From contig CAJKMG010000002.1 of the NCBI GenBank assembly GCA_905200945.1, forward strand, positions 124,001-188,000: a stretch of 64,000 nucleotides of DNA. The letters are read 5' to 3'. How positions within the stretch are numbered: position 1 is the first letter of the stretch; each line of letters begins with the position of its first letter. The notes below the pieces were generated by a model, which searched no databases, had not been told where the DNA came from, and was given only the letters and a program-made list of their open reading frames with translations. This stretch comes from an uncultured Akkermansia sp. GTDB taxonomy: Bacteria; Verrucomicrobiota; Verrucomicrobiia; Verrucomicrobiales; Akkermansiaceae. The translations under genes and the position numbers were made by a program. Below are positions 36,833 to 46,629 of the stretch, in pieces.

Positions 36833-38569
36833 ATGAGTGAAGAAGCTTCCAAACTCCCCAAAGACATTGCCGCCGCGGAAGGCAAGGTGAACGTCCAAAT
36901 CAACGGAACGTGGCACCGGTTCCCGCGCGGCACGCGGATTGCAGACGCCTGCCGTTCCGTGGGCGTGCCCATTCCGTGCTTCTGCTACCACCCCAAGCTG
37001 GCTGTCGCCGGCTCCTGCCGCATGTGCATGGTGGAACAGGGGATGCCGCCCAGGCTCGCTCCGGGGCAGACACCCTCCTATGATGAAAACGGCTATCAGC
37101 GCATCCAGTGGATGCCCCGCCCCATCATCTCCTGCGCAAACACGGTGGCGGAAAACATGGGTATCCGTACGGACAGCCCCCTGGCCAGTGAAGCGCGCCG
37201 CGGCGTGATGGAATTCCTGCTCACCAGCCACCCTCTGGACTGCCCCATCTGCGACCAGGCCGGGGAATGCAAGCTTCAGGAATACTCCAACGACTACGGC
37301 CAGGTGGAAGGCCGTTTTGAAGAGAAAAAGACCAAAAAAGGAAAAAACCTGAGCATTGGCCCGCGCGTGAACCTGGACCAGGAACGCTGCGTGCTCTGCG
37401 GCCGCTGCGTGCGCTTCATGCGCGACATCATGCACGATGAGGTGCTTACCATGTCCCAACGCGGCACCTTCAACGCCATCACGGTTTACCCCGGCCGCGA
37501 GCTGGACAGCAACTACTCCATGAACACCGTGGACCTCTGCCCGGTAGGAGCCCTTACCTCCAAGGATTTCCGCTTTAAAATGCGCGTCTGGTTCCTGAAA
37601 GAAACAAAGACCATTGACGTGGACTGCGGAACGGGCACCAATATCACCCTCTGGACAAGGGAAGACAAGGTGTACCGCATTACCCCGCGCCAGAATGATG
37701 CCGTAAACTCCTGCTGGATGCCGGACTCTCACCGCCTTAACTACAAATACATCAATGCGGAAACCCGCATTCCCCAGCCCGTCATCCGTACGGATGCGGA
37801 AGCGCCTCACCGCCCCTCCACCTGGGAACCGGCTCTGGCTTCCGCCGCGGAAGCCGTCAAGCGCATCGCTCCGAACCAGCTCGCCATCATCGCCTCCGGG
37901 CGCATGACCAATGAAGAGCTTTACATGGTCCGCCATCTGGCCGCCCAAATCGGCACGGATATGGTGGACATCGTTCCCCGCATGGGAGAAAGCGACGGCA
38001 TGCTTATTTCTGCGGACCGCAACCCGAACACGAACGGGGCCAGGCTGGTGCTGGATATCAAACCCGGGGCCAGACTGAACGCCATTCGCGAAGGAGTTCG
38101 CAACGGTTCCGTCAAGGGCATCCTCTCCCTGGGGGAAGACCTCATTTCCCCGGAAGCAGGCTTCACGGCGGAAGACTTGGACAAGCTGGACTACCTGTTC
38201 ATGACCGCCCACAGCGCCAATGAAACGGCGCGCCATGCGGACCTGGTTCTGCCGGGCGTCACCTATGCTGAAAAATTCGGCACCATGATTAATGTCACGG
38301 GCCGTATTCAACGCCTGAACCGCGCTATCCAGCCCATAGGATACGCCCGGGACGACTGGCAGATTTTCAGAGACATCACCCTCCTGCTGGGAGGCAACCC
38401 TGCACTGAAAGACTTCAACTCCGCCCTGGACATCCTCACCGCCATGAGCACGGAATACGGCGCACTCAATGGAGTCTCCTGGGGTTCCATCGGAGACGGG
38501 GGCCAGCCCATTCTGGAAACCGGCGTTACCATTCCCGTGGTGGAACGCGAAAAAAACCAGGGCCGCTAA
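36833..38569 (+). CDS. nuoG: NADH-quinone oxidoreductase subunit G (75 kDa), short form
   Basis: 578 residues. The N-terminal ferredoxin-like domain has CFCYHPKLAVAGSCRMC (N1b). The His-ligated N5 motif HPLDCPICDQAGEC and the N4 ligands CVLCGRCVRFM and CPVGAL follow. The remainder is a shortened molybdopterin-oxidoreductase-like domain. E. coli NuoG has about 900 residues, so much of the C-terminal domain is missing, as in several other phyla. The extra N7 cluster motif was not seen. Confidence 0.95.
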   Translation: MSEEASKLPKDIAAAEGKVNVQINGTWHRFPRGTRIADACRSVGVPIPCFCYHPKLAVAGSCRMCMVEQGMPPRLAPGQTPSYDENGYQRIQWMPRPIISCANTVAENMGIRTDSPLASEARRGVMEFLLTSHPLDCPICDQAGECKLQEYSNDYGQVEGRFEEKKTKKGKNLSIGPRVNLDQERCVLCGRCVRFMRDIMHDEVLTMSQRGTFNAITVYPGRELDSNYSMNTVDLCPVGALTSKDFRFKMRVWFLKETKTIDVDCGTGTNITLWTREDKVYRITPRQNDAVNSCWMPDSHRLNYKYINAETRIPQPVIRTDAEAPHRPSTWEPALASAAEAVKRIAPNQLAIIASGRMTNEELYMVRHLAAQIGTDMVDIVPRMGESDGMLISADRNPNTNGARLVLDIKPGARLNAIREGVRNGSVKGILSLGEDLISPEAGFTAEDLDKLDYLFMTAHSANETARHADLVLPGVTYAEKFGTMINVTGRIQRLNRAIQPIGYARDDWQIFRDITLLLGGNPALKDFNSALDILTAMSTEYGALNGVSWGSIGDGGQPILETGVTIPVVEREKNQGR

Positions 38570-38604
38570 TCACACTTCACACGCATACAACCTGTTAATC
38601 CGCC

Positions 38605-39873
38605 ATGATTGATTCGATTCTAACTTTTTGCGACGAGGTGCTCAGCAACCCTGTGTGGTTTTATATCATCACTCTGCTGATCAAAATCGTCATCTGCTTT
38701 GCCATCACCATTCTGTTCATTCCGGTCTGCGTGTACATTGAACGCCGGGTGGCCGCCTGGATCCAGGACCGCGTGGGCCCCAACCGCGCCGGCATTCCGT
38801 TAAGCATCTTCCGCCGCTTCGGCATGAAATCCGACCTGCCGTTCAAAAAGACGCTGGACTACTTCGGGTTGCCCCATGACGGCAAAATCGCCAACCTGTG
38901 CCGTTTTTTCCGCCTGGACCGCGACATCCCCATCTTCGGTCTCGTGCAGCCCATGGTGGACGGCGGCAAACTGTTCCTGAAGCAGGATTTCACCCCCCCC
39001 TTCGTACGCCGCGTATATTTCTGGATCGCCCCCATCCTGGTGCTTGCGCCACCGCTGATGACGGCGGCCGTGGTTCCCTTCGCCGGAGACCTTCAAACCT
39101 CTTACGGAAATATCAACATGGCGGTGGCCAACCTCAGCGTAGGCCCCCTCTGGATGTTCGCCATCTCCTCCCTCTCCGTGTACGGACTGGTGCTGGCCGG
39201 ATGGTCATCCAACTCCAAATTCCCCTTCCTGGGCGGCGTGCGCTCCTCAGCCCAGATGATTTCCTATGAAATCAGCATGGGCCTGTCCATCATCCCTGTA
39301 TTGATGATTTACAGCACGCTGGACCTGTCCAACATCGTGGAATACCAGGCCGCCAACGGCTGGCTCCTGCTTCCCGTGTGGGGCGAGGGCCTGAGCTGGC
39401 AGCGCTGGATACTGCTGGCGCCCGTAGCTATCAGCTTCATCATCTTCCTCACTTCCATCTTCGCGGAAGCCAACCGCACGCCCTTTGACATGTCCGAATG
39501 TGAAACGGATCTTGTGGGCGGCTACCATACGGAATATTCTTCCATGAAATTCGCCCAGTTCTTCATGGGGGAATATGCCGCCATGGTGGTGGGCTCATCC
39601 CTTGTCATCACGCTGTTCCTGGGGGGCTGGTCCATCGGCTTCGGCCTGGACGGCTGGCTCAACGAACACGTAGCCAACTGGGTGGCGGTCATCTGCCAGC
39701 TCATCGCATATGTGCTCAAGCTTCTCTTCTTCGCCTTCTTCTTCGTCTGGGTGCGGTGGACGCTCCCCCGCTTCCGCTATGACCAGGTGATGAAGCTCGG
39801 CTGGATGGTCTTCTTTGAACTGGCCGTCATCAACATCTTCCTGACAGCCGCCATCCTGTATTTCGTCAAGTAA
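38605..39873 (+). CDS. nuoH: NADH-quinone oxidoreductase subunit H
   Basis: 422 residues; membrane subunit lining the quinone channel. Signatures: ERRVAAWIQDRVGPNRAG, the loop EANRTPFDMSECETDLVGGY and at least eight membrane helices. Residues about 65-115 (RRFGMKSDLPFKKTLDYFG onward) form an extra hydrophilic insertion between the DRVGPNRAG motif and the LVQPMVDGGKLFLKQD helix. That makes it roughly 90 residues longer than E. coli NuoH. Confidence 0.96.
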   Translation: MIDSILTFCDEVLSNPVWFYIITLLIKIVICFAITILFIPVCVYIERRVAAWIQDRVGPNRAGIPLSIFRRFGMKSDLPFKKTLDYFGLPHDGKIANLCRFFRLDRDIPIFGLVQPMVDGGKLFLKQDFTPPFVRRVYFWIAPILVLAPPLMTAAVVPFAGDLQTSYGNINMAVANLSVGPLWMFAISSLSVYGLVLAGWSSNSKFPFLGGVRSSAQMISYEISMGLSIIPVLMIYSTLDLSNIVEYQAANGWLLLPVWGEGLSWQRWILLAPVAISFIIFLTSIFAEANRTPFDMSECETDLVGGYHTEYSSMKFAQFFMGEYAAMVVGSSLVITLFLGGWSIGFGLDGWLNEHVANWVAVICQLIAYVLKLLFFAFFFVWVRWTLPRFRYDQVMKLGWMVFFELAVINIFLTAAILYFVK

Positions 39874-39905
39874 CCCCCTTTCTTCATTCCGACAACATCA
39901 CTATT

Positions 39906-40469
39906 ATGGCCTTCAAAACGATCAAGCGCCCGAAGATTTCCCTCGGAGAGCGGTTCTATCTGCAATCCATTCTTGGCGGTCTTTGGCTCACTATCAAGCA
40001 CCTCGTTCTGGCTCTGCTGGGCAAATCCCGCAACAAAAAAGAACTGGCCGGTTCCGGCATCGGCGTCACGATGCAGTATCCGGAAGCCAGATGGGACAAA
40101 CATCTGCCGAAATATTACCGCGGAGCTCCCGTGCTGGTGAAAGGCGAAGACGGCCGTGAACGCTGCGTTTCCTGCCAGCTCTGCGAATTCATCTGCCCGG
40201 CCCGCGCCATCACCATCACCCCCGGCCCCATACAGGAAGGACCGTGGGGCAAAGTGGAAAAAGCCCCCAGGGAATTTCAGATTGACATGCTGCGCTGCAT
40301 CTACTGCGGCATGTGCGAGGAAGCCTGCCCGGAACAGGCCATCTTCATGAGCCATAACTACCTGTTCACCCCCACGGATAAAACCCAGGCCATCCACAAC
40401 AAGGCCAAGCTCTACGAACTGGGCGGCACCCGCAAGGGTCTGGTCAACAAGTGGAACCAATACAAATAA
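39906..40469 (+). CDS. nuoI: NADH-quinone oxidoreductase subunit I (23 kDa)
   Basis: 187 residues with two [4Fe-4S] motifs, CVSCQLCEFICP and CIYCGMCEEACP (clusters N6a and N6b). An N-terminal amphipathic helix (LGGLWLTIKHLVLALLG) anchors it to the membrane. It is in its normal place between nuoH and nuoJ. Confidence 0.97.
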   Translation: MAFKTIKRPKISLGERFYLQSILGGLWLTIKHLVLALLGKSRNKKELAGSGIGVTMQYPEARWDKHLPKYYRGAPVLVKGEDGRERCVSCQLCEFICPARAITITPGPIQEGPWGKVEKAPREFQIDMLRCIYCGMCEEACPEQAIFMSHNYLFTPTDKTQAIHNKAKLYELGGTRKGLVNKWNQYK

Positions 40470-40497
40470 CCCCCGAACACTCCATTTCCCGTACATT

Positions 40498-41208
40498 ATG
40501 AACATTTTTGCCAGCGACATACTTTTTTACGTTTTCGGGGCCCTGGCCGTGGTCCTGTCCCTGATGGTCGTCTTCATGCGCAACCCCGTCTCCTCCGCCA
40601 TGATGATGGCTCTTTCCTTTGGAGCCACCGCCGCCGTCATGATCGGGCTGGGAGCCCACTTCCTGGGCATTCTCCAAATCCTTGTATACGCCGGGGCCAT
40701 TATGGTGCTCTTCGCGTTCATCATCATGCTGCTGAATGTGAAGCAGGAAAGATCCCCCTTCAGCAGGCCTTTCCCCGTCGCTATCGGGGTCATCATCGCC
40801 GGCCTCTTCCTCGGCCAGCTTATTGGCATCATCTATTCTTTGCCCGGCGCCAAAGAAACGCACCGCTGCCCGATGGCCAGTGCGGAACAGGCCTGGAACG
40901 ATTTGAAAATCGGGCAGGAGAACGCAGCCCCCTCCAAAACCGGAACGGGAACTCCCGCGTGCGGCCTTCGCAACAACGGCGTCCCTTCCGTCATTCTCCC
41001 CCCTCTCTCTCCCCAATGTTCCGCCCACCTCTATCCGGAAGGAACCACCATCCGTACGGAGATAGACAACGGAGAATTCCCGGACACCGCCCTGCTGGGC
41101 CGCACCCTGTTTGACAAATACAACCGGAGCCTGGTCATCGCCGGCCTGGCCCTGCTGGTGGCTTCCATCGGCGTCGTCGTGCTGAGCCGCCGCCCCTCCG
41201 GAAAATAA
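40498..41208 (+). CDS. nuoJ: NADH-quinone oxidoreductase subunit J, with insertion
   Basis: 236 residues. The first four helices are typical, including FLGILQILVYAGAIMVLFAF with its pi-bulge region and the conserved tyrosine. Between helices 4 and 5 (about residues 120-205) lies a long hydrophilic loop with three Cys (HRCPMASA, PACGLRN, PQCSAHL) not found in most NuoJ proteins, which are about 165-185 residues. The last helix (SLVIAGLALLVASIGVVVL) follows. Confidence 0.93.
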   Translation: MNIFASDILFYVFGALAVVLSLMVVFMRNPVSSAMMMALSFGATAAVMIGLGAHFLGILQILVYAGAIMVLFAFIIMLLNVKQERSPFSRPFPVAIGVIIAGLFLGQLIGIIYSLPGAKETHRCPMASAEQAWNDLKIGQENAAPSKTGTGTPACGLRNNGVPSVILPPLSPQCSAHLYPEGTTIRTEIDNGEFPDTALLGRTLFDKYNRSLVIAGLALLVASIGVVVLSRRPSGK

Positions 41209-41233
41209 AGAACTCCTTACCACAGCCATCGCC

Positions 41234-41551
41234 ATGATACCTCTCACGCATTATCTGATCCTCTCCGGCGTCCTGTTCGCCATCGGCCTGATGGGGGTGA
41301 TTGTCCGGCGCGACATCATCGTCATCTTCATGTGCCTGGAAATGATGCTCAGTGCCGCCAACCTGTCCCTGGTAGCGTTTTCACGCGCCCAGGGCACTAT
41401 GGGCCTGCCCAACTATGACGGCCAGGCCCTCTCCATCTTTATCCTGACCATTGCCGCAGCGGAAGTGGCTATCGGTCTGGCCCTCATCGTCTCCCTGTAC
41501 AGGGCCAGGCGCACGGCCAGCACGCAAGATCTCAACACGCTGAAAGACTAA
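41234..41551 (+). CDS. nuoK: NADH-quinone oxidoreductase subunit K
   Basis: 105 residues and three membrane helices, with the conserved glutamates in FMCLEMMLSAANL and IAAAEVAIGLAL that take part in proton translocation. Normal length; placed between nuoJ and nuoL. Confidence 0.96.
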   Translation: MIPLTHYLILSGVLFAIGLMGVIVRRDIIVIFMCLEMMLSAANLSLVAFSRAQGTMGLPNYDGQALSIFILTIAAAEVAIGLALIVSLYRARRTASTQDLNTLKD

Positions 41552-41574
41552 GAGCAACACACTATTCCACGAAC

Positions 41575-43407
41575 ATGTTCAATATTGATATTCAATACAC
41601 TTGGCTTCTGCTCTTCCTGCCGCTGGTCGTAGCCGCCTTTGACTGGTTCCTGCTGACCAAACGTCCTGACGTCGCGGCCCTCACCTCCACCTTCTCCTGC
41701 CTGGCGACTTTCGTTCTTTCCCTGGGTTTGCTGGACCGGACCGGGTCTGACTCTTTCTCCTGGCTTCCGATTTCCGACATCTTTTCCGTGGATTTGGGCT
41801 TCGTGCTGGATCCCCTTTCCTCCCGCATGATGCTGGTGGTCACGGGCATCGGCCTGCTGGTCCATGTTTTCTCTCTGGGTTACATGGCGGACGACAAGGC
41901 GAAAACGCGCTACTTCGCGTGCCTGAGCCTTTTCATGTTCTCCATGACGGGCATCGTCCTGGCCAACAACATCGCCATGACCTTTATCTTCTGGGAATTG
42001 GTGGGCCTCTCCTCCTATCTGCTTATCGGCCACTGGTACACCCGGGACACTGCCGCCAATGCCGCCAAAAAAGCTTTCATCTGCAACCGCGTCGGGGACT
42101 TCGGCTTCCTGATCGGCATTCTGACCCTCTGGGCGCTGACCAATACGCTGGATTTCGGCATGATGGAAATACCCGCAGGAATCAGTGAAAACCTGCTGAA
42201 CATTACGGTGCTGTGCCTCTTCTGCGGAGCGGTGGGCAAATCCGCCCAATTCCCGCTGCACGTCTGGCTTCCGGACGCCATGGAAGGCCCCACCCCCGTC
42301 TCCGCCCTGATCCATGCGGCCACCATGGTAGCCGCCGGCGTTTACATGATGGTGCGCGTCCAATACTCCATCGGCATTGAGGCCTTCCCCGCCCTGGCCT
42401 GCAATGTCATTGCCGGCATCGGAGCCATTACAGCCGTCATCGCCGCCTTCATGGCCACCCAGCAGAATGACATCAAACGCGTTCTGGCCTACTCCACCCT
42501 CTCCCAGCTCGGCTATATGGTCATGGCCCTGGGACTTCTGGCCGGGGAGGCAGCCATGTTCCACCTCTTCACCCACGCATGGTTCAAGGCTCTGCTCTTC
42601 CTGGGCGCCGGTGCCATCATCTTCGCCTGCCACCATGAACAGGACATCTGGAAAATGGGCGGCATCATGAAGCGCATGAAGCTGACCTCCCTCACCTTCA
42701 TCATTGCCACCATGGCGCTGGTTGCCATTCCGTTCACGTCCGGCTTCTTCTCCAAGGAAGCCATTCTGGAAGCAGCCCTTCGCAAAAACCCGGTCTTCTT
42801 CTGGATCGGCGCGGGAGTAGCCCTGCTGACTACTTTCTATATGATGCGCGTCATTTTTGTGGTCTTCTTCGGCAAGAGCCGCAGCCACAGTTCGGAACAC
42901 GCCTCGGAAGTAGGCGGCCTCATGCTGGTTCCCCTGCTGATTCTGGCTGTCCTGGCTCTCATCTCCGGCTACGGGTTCATCGCAGACAGGCTGGTTCCTT
43001 TCAACGGATTCGTTTCCGAAAGCTTCCACATGGGCATGCCCTTCTACGTCTCCATGGGGGCGCTGGTGCTCGGAATCCTGCTGGCGGCTGCCTTCTACGC
43101 GGGATCCCCGGCTTCTGACAAGCTCTCCGGCAATGCCGTTTCCCGGGCCCTCGCCAACCGCCTTTATATCGATCTGTTCTATGATAAAGTGCTGGTCAGG
43201 GGAGTCCAGGGCGTTCTGGCCGCCATCATCGACTTTATGGACCAGTTCATCATCTCCGGCCTCATCGTGGGAGGACTGGCGCGGCTGACCGCCGCCATAG
43301 GCTCCCTGCTGCGCCGCCTGCAGTCCGGCAACATGGCCGCCTATACGGCCCTCTTCGGCATTGGTCTGCTCCTGGTCATCTATTTTACCGTCTTCTATTC
43401 CTGCTAA
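41575..43407 (+). CDS. nuoL: NADH-quinone oxidoreductase subunit L (antiporter-like)
   Basis: 610 residues; proton-pumping Mrp-type subunit. Conserved FIFWELVGLSSYLLIG, KSAQFPLHVWLPDAMEGPTPVSALIHAATMV and HAWFKALLFLGAGAI carry the channel glutamate, lysines and histidines. The C-terminal part includes the amphipathic helix and last membrane segment expected for NuoL. It starts 23 bases after nuoK. Confidence 0.97.
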   Translation: MFNIDIQYTWLLLFLPLVVAAFDWFLLTKRPDVAALTSTFSCLATFVLSLGLLDRTGSDSFSWLPISDIFSVDLGFVLDPLSSRMMLVVTGIGLLVHVFSLGYMADDKAKTRYFACLSLFMFSMTGIVLANNIAMTFIFWELVGLSSYLLIGHWYTRDTAANAAKKAFICNRVGDFGFLIGILTLWALTNTLDFGMMEIPAGISENLLNITVLCLFCGAVGKSAQFPLHVWLPDAMEGPTPVSALIHAATMVAAGVYMMVRVQYSIGIEAFPALACNVIAGIGAITAVIAAFMATQQNDIKRVLAYSTLSQLGYMVMALGLLAGEAAMFHLFTHAWFKALLFLGAGAIIFACHHEQDIWKMGGIMKRMKLTSLTFIIATMALVAIPFTSGFFSKEAILEAALRKNPVFFWIGAGVALLTTFYMMRVIFVVFFGKSRSHSSEHASEVGGLMLVPLLILAVLALISGYGFIADRLVPFNGFVSESFHMGMPFYVSMGALVLGILLAAAFYAGSPASDKLSGNAVSRALANRLYIDLFYDKVLVRGVQGVLAAIIDFMDQFIISGLIVGGLARLTAAIGSLLRRLQSGNMAAYTALFGIGLLLVIYFTVFYSC

Positions 43408-43429
43408 CCTAACCAACCAATCACATACC

Positions 43430-44854
43430 ATGCTTATCTGGCTTGTTCTCATTCCTCTGATTGCCGCGGCCCTCATCGGTCTGTGCAAGGCGCCCGCACG
43501 CCCGACAGCCCTGCTCAGCGCCACCCTGACGCTGGCCCTCGGCATCTGGGCCCTGGTTAGCTTTGACAGCTGTTCTTCCTGCTGGTCCCGCTTTGAAGGG
43601 ATGGACCTCCAGCTCACGTTGGCTCCGGCCCTGTCCAAAGTAATGCTGTTGCTGACCATCCTGGTTACCTTCGCCACCGTGTTGGGCACCAACCCTCCCC
43701 AGGGGGGGGAAGCCTCCTGGTACAATTCCGCCCTCCTGATTTCCGCAGGCGCCACCGGGGCGTTCCTGTCCGACAACATAATCTCCTTCTTCGCCTTCCA
43801 TGAACTGGCTCTTATCCCCACTTTCGTGATGATAGGCCTGTATGGACGCGGCGACCGCCGCACCACGGCCTGGCGAGCCACGCTTTACCTGGGGCTTGCC
43901 TCCATGGTGCTGCTGGCAACCCTGCTGATGATCGGCACGCAGGCGGGCTTCACCTTCTCCGGACTGAAAGACTTCATGGCCAGCGGGCGCGAACTTGCCC
44001 ACGCGGAACTTATCGGGGCCCTGCTCATCGCCGGGTTCGGCACGCTGATTTCCCTCTTCCCCTTCCATTCCTGGGCAGCCCCCGCCTACGCATCCGCTCC
44101 CGCTCCGGTAGCGATGATGCATGCCGGAGTGCTTAAAAAATTTGGCCTGTACGGGCTCTTCATGTTCCAGCCTCTGATGGAAACAGGACTCCTTCCCTGG
44201 ACAAACATCCTGCTGGTCCTGCTCGTCTGCAATGTCATTTGGGTGGGGTACGTGACCGTCAACCAGAAAAGGCTGGACCTGCTGCTGGGCAACTCCTCCG
44301 TGATGCACATGGGCTATATCTTCCTGGCTTTCGCCGCCCTGGTGGTCTCCGGTTCCGCGGAAGCCAATCCCTGGGCGCTGAAAGGGGCTGCTCTGCTGAT
44401 GCTGGCCCATGGCCTGACAATCGCCCTTCTCTTCCTGCTGTGCGGACAGATTGAAAAGCAGACAGGCACACTGGAAATCAACTCTCTGGGCGGACTGGGC
44501 ACCAAGCTGCCGCGCATGGCTTTCGTTTTCGGCCTGGCGGGCATGGCCTCCATCGGCCTCCCCGGCCTCGCCAATTTCCCGGGGGAATTCATGGTCTTCT
44601 TCTCCGGGTTCGCCGGTTTCAGCAACGGCTTCGGCCCCGTTCAAATCGCCACCATCCTGTGCCTCTGGGGACTGGTTATCGGCGCGGTGTACATGCTGAG
44701 AGCCTACCGCAACATCTTCCAGGGAGACTTGTCCAAAGCCTCCGCCTACGCCACGGAGCTGCAACCCTCCGAACGGGCGGCCAACTGCTTCCTGGTCATC
44801 GCCCTGGCGGTCTTCGGCTTCTTCCCCACGCTGGTGCTTCAGTTCTTCTCCTGA
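43430..44854 (+). CDS. nuoM: NADH-quinone oxidoreductase subunit M (antiporter-like)
   Basis: 474 residues. The ATG at 43430 gives the normal MLIWLVLIPLIAAAL start; the open frame extends upstream into nuoL. Signatures: FFAFHELALIPTFVMIGLYG with the channel Glu, LFPFHSWAAPAYASAPAPVAMMHAGVLKK-type segment around residue 215, and VTVNQKRLDLLLGNSSVMHMG. About 14 membrane helices. Confidence 0.96.
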   Translation: MLIWLVLIPLIAAALIGLCKAPARPTALLSATLTLALGIWALVSFDSCSSCWSRFEGMDLQLTLAPALSKVMLLLTILVTFATVLGTNPPQGGEASWYNSALLISAGATGAFLSDNIISFFAFHELALIPTFVMIGLYGRGDRRTTAWRATLYLGLASMVLLATLLMIGTQAGFTFSGLKDFMASGRELAHAELIGALLIAGFGTLISLFPFHSWAAPAYASAPAPVAMMHAGVLKKFGLYGLFMFQPLMETGLLPWTNILLVLLVCNVIWVGYVTVNQKRLDLLLGNSSVMHMGYIFLAFAALVVSGSAEANPWALKGAALLMLAHGLTIALLFLLCGQIEKQTGTLEINSLGGLGTKLPRMAFVFGLAGMASIGLPGLANFPGEFMVFFSGFAGFSNGFGPVQIATILCLWGLVIGAVYMLRAYRNIFQGDLSKASAYATELQPSERAANCFLVIALAVFGFFPTLVLQFFS

Positions 44855-44903
44855 TTTCCCCCTTCCGAATACAATCCTAGTCTAACCTGATCCTCTTTTA
44901 CCC

Positions 44904-46286
44904 ATGCAAGCGTATATTCCGGAATTCATCCTGGCCGGCCTGGCAATGCTTTTGCTTCTGGCGGAGACCTTCTGCAAAAAAACGCCCAAATTCATTTTCG
45001 GGCTGATTGGCGCGGCGGGAACCCTGGCGATGCTTCCTTTCTACATGGAAGGGCTCTATGATAATATCTACATCATCCTGGCGCTCGTCGCCACAGCAGT
45101 CACCCTGCTGCTTTCCGTAGATTTCCGGGCCGTCATCAATCTTTCCTCCAATGACTCCAAATCCCAGGAGGGCACGGGGGAATTCTACATTCTGCCCCTG
45201 CTGGCCTGCGTAGGTATCACCTCCCTGTGCAAGGCCTCCAACCTGGTGGAACTGTTCGTCTCCCTGGAAGTGCTTACTCTGAGTTCCTTCATCATGGTAG
45301 GCTATTTCCGGCGGAACCTGGGTTCCACGGAAGCGGGCATCAAGTACCTGATTCTGGGCGCCGTCAGCACGGGATTCCTCGTTTTCGGCCTGGCCTGGTA
45401 TTTCGGCATTACGGGAACATTCATTTATAATGAAACCATCGTCAGCCACGCCCTGGCCGGCCAGACAGCCCCCGCCATGTACCTGGCCCTCGCCATGCTG
45501 CTGCTCGGCACAGCATTCAAAATCGGCGCAGTTCCCATGCAGCTGTGGATTCCGGATGTGTACCAGGGCGCACCCACTCCGGTGACGGCTTTCCTTTCCG
45601 TAGCCTCCAAGGTAGCCGGATTCGCCCTGCTCGGCATCATCCTGGCCCCATTCGCCGTGTTGCCACCCGTCGAATTCGTCGTAGCCCTGATGGCCGCCGC
45701 TACCCTGCTGGTGGGCAACCTGGGCGCCATTCCCCAGACGAACCTGAAACGCATGATGGGTTATTCCTCCATTGCGCAGGCAGGCTTCATTCTTCCCCTG
45801 TTTATCGGTACCGTGGACGGGCAGCTGGCTCCGAACGCTCCGTTCTACCTGGCTGTGTACCTGGTCATGACCTTCGGCGCCTTTTTCGCCCTTGCCATGA
45901 TCCGCATCCAGCGCGGGAGCGAGGAAATTGCCGCGTTCCGCGGTCTGGGCAAAACCAATCCCCGGCTGGCCCTGGCTGTCACCATCATGTTCGCCTCCCT
46001 GGCGGGCGTGCCGCTGACGGCCGGATTCTTCGCAAAAATGATTTCTTTCGTGCATGTCATCAATACGGGACTGTACCTGGGCTGGATGCTCCCCGTCATG
46101 ATCATCTGCGCAGCATCCGGGTTTTACTATTACTTCAAGGTCATCCGCTCCATGTACTGGGACAAGCCCGCAGAAAACGCAGAACCCGTGCAGGTACCGG
46201 TCATTTCCGGAGTCATGCTGGCCGCGTTCTCCATCTTCATCGTGCTGGGGGGTCTGATGCCCTTGTTCCTGAATCCCATCCGGTAA
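44904..46286 (+). CDS. nuoN: NADH-quinone oxidoreductase subunit N (antiporter-like)
   Basis: 460 residues. Signatures: VELFVSLEVLTLSSFIMVGY with the channel Glu, EAGIKYLILGAVSTGFLVFG, PMQLWIPDVYQGAPTPVTAF and NLKRMMGYSSIAQAGF. It is the last gene of the operon; a hairpin follows. It starts 49 bases after nuoM. Confidence 0.96.
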   Translation: MQAYIPEFILAGLAMLLLLAETFCKKTPKFIFGLIGAAGTLAMLPFYMEGLYDNIYIILALVATAVTLLLSVDFRAVINLSSNDSKSQEGTGEFYILPLLACVGITSLCKASNLVELFVSLEVLTLSSFIMVGYFRRNLGSTEAGIKYLILGAVSTGFLVFGLAWYFGITGTFIYNETIVSHALAGQTAPAMYLALAMLLLGTAFKIGAVPMQLWIPDVYQGAPTPVTAFLSVASKVAGFALLGIILAPFAVLPPVEFVVALMAAATLLVGNLGAIPQTNLKRMMGYSSIAQAGFILPLFIGTVDGQLAPNAPFYLAVYLVMTFGAFFALAMIRIQRGSEEIAAFRGLGKTNPRLALAVTIMFASLAGVPLTAGFFAKMISFVHVINTGLYLGWMLPVMIICAASGFYYYFKVIRSMYWDKPAENAEPVQVPVISGVMLAAFSIFIVLGGLMPLFLNPIR

Positions 46287-46315
46287 CAAACGCTTCCTTT
46301 CCTCCCATTATTCCG

Positions 46316-46352
46316 AAGGCCGTTCCCCGAATTGTTCGCAGAACGGCTTTCT
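46316..46352 (+). terminator. Probable terminator of the nuo operon
   Basis: Arms AAGGCCGTTC and GAACGGCTTT (one mismatch) with a 15-base loop, 29 bases after the nuoN stop. The T run is short, so the call is moderate. Confidence 0.55.
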
Positions 46353-46557
46353 CCATTCAGGAAAAGCCGCATGTTCCGTACCGGCTGGCCGAAAACGGAT
46401 GGGGAAGGAGAGAATGCAGCTGCCCGGACTTACGATTTCAGCCATTTCAGGATCTTGAGCAACTCGCCTGAGCCAGGCATTTCTTTTATCATATTCATGC
46501 CGGAAAAATTTTGAAAAAAATGCGGCCTGTCTGCGAGATTTCCCCCAGGATAAACGT

Positions 46558-46575
46558 AATTAGTCCGTTCTAATT
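46558..46575. repeat. Inverted repeat upstream of the DUF3472 gene
   Basis: AATTAG, six bases, CTAATT. It sits directly before a possible -35 box (TTGCCT at 46578-46583), a position fitting an operator, but no regulator is known. Confidence 0.3.
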
Positions 46576-46629
46576 ATTTGCCTGCACCCCTCCGGGCATT
46601 AAGCAGACAATCATCAATCATTCAAAGCC

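Noticed and set aside
41548..43881. A 777-codon open frame on the minus strand opposite nuoL and the start of nuoM
   Set aside because: It is the antisense shadow of a GC-rich gene; the translation is His/Gln/Gly-rich without domains, while the plus strand encodes a clear NuoL.
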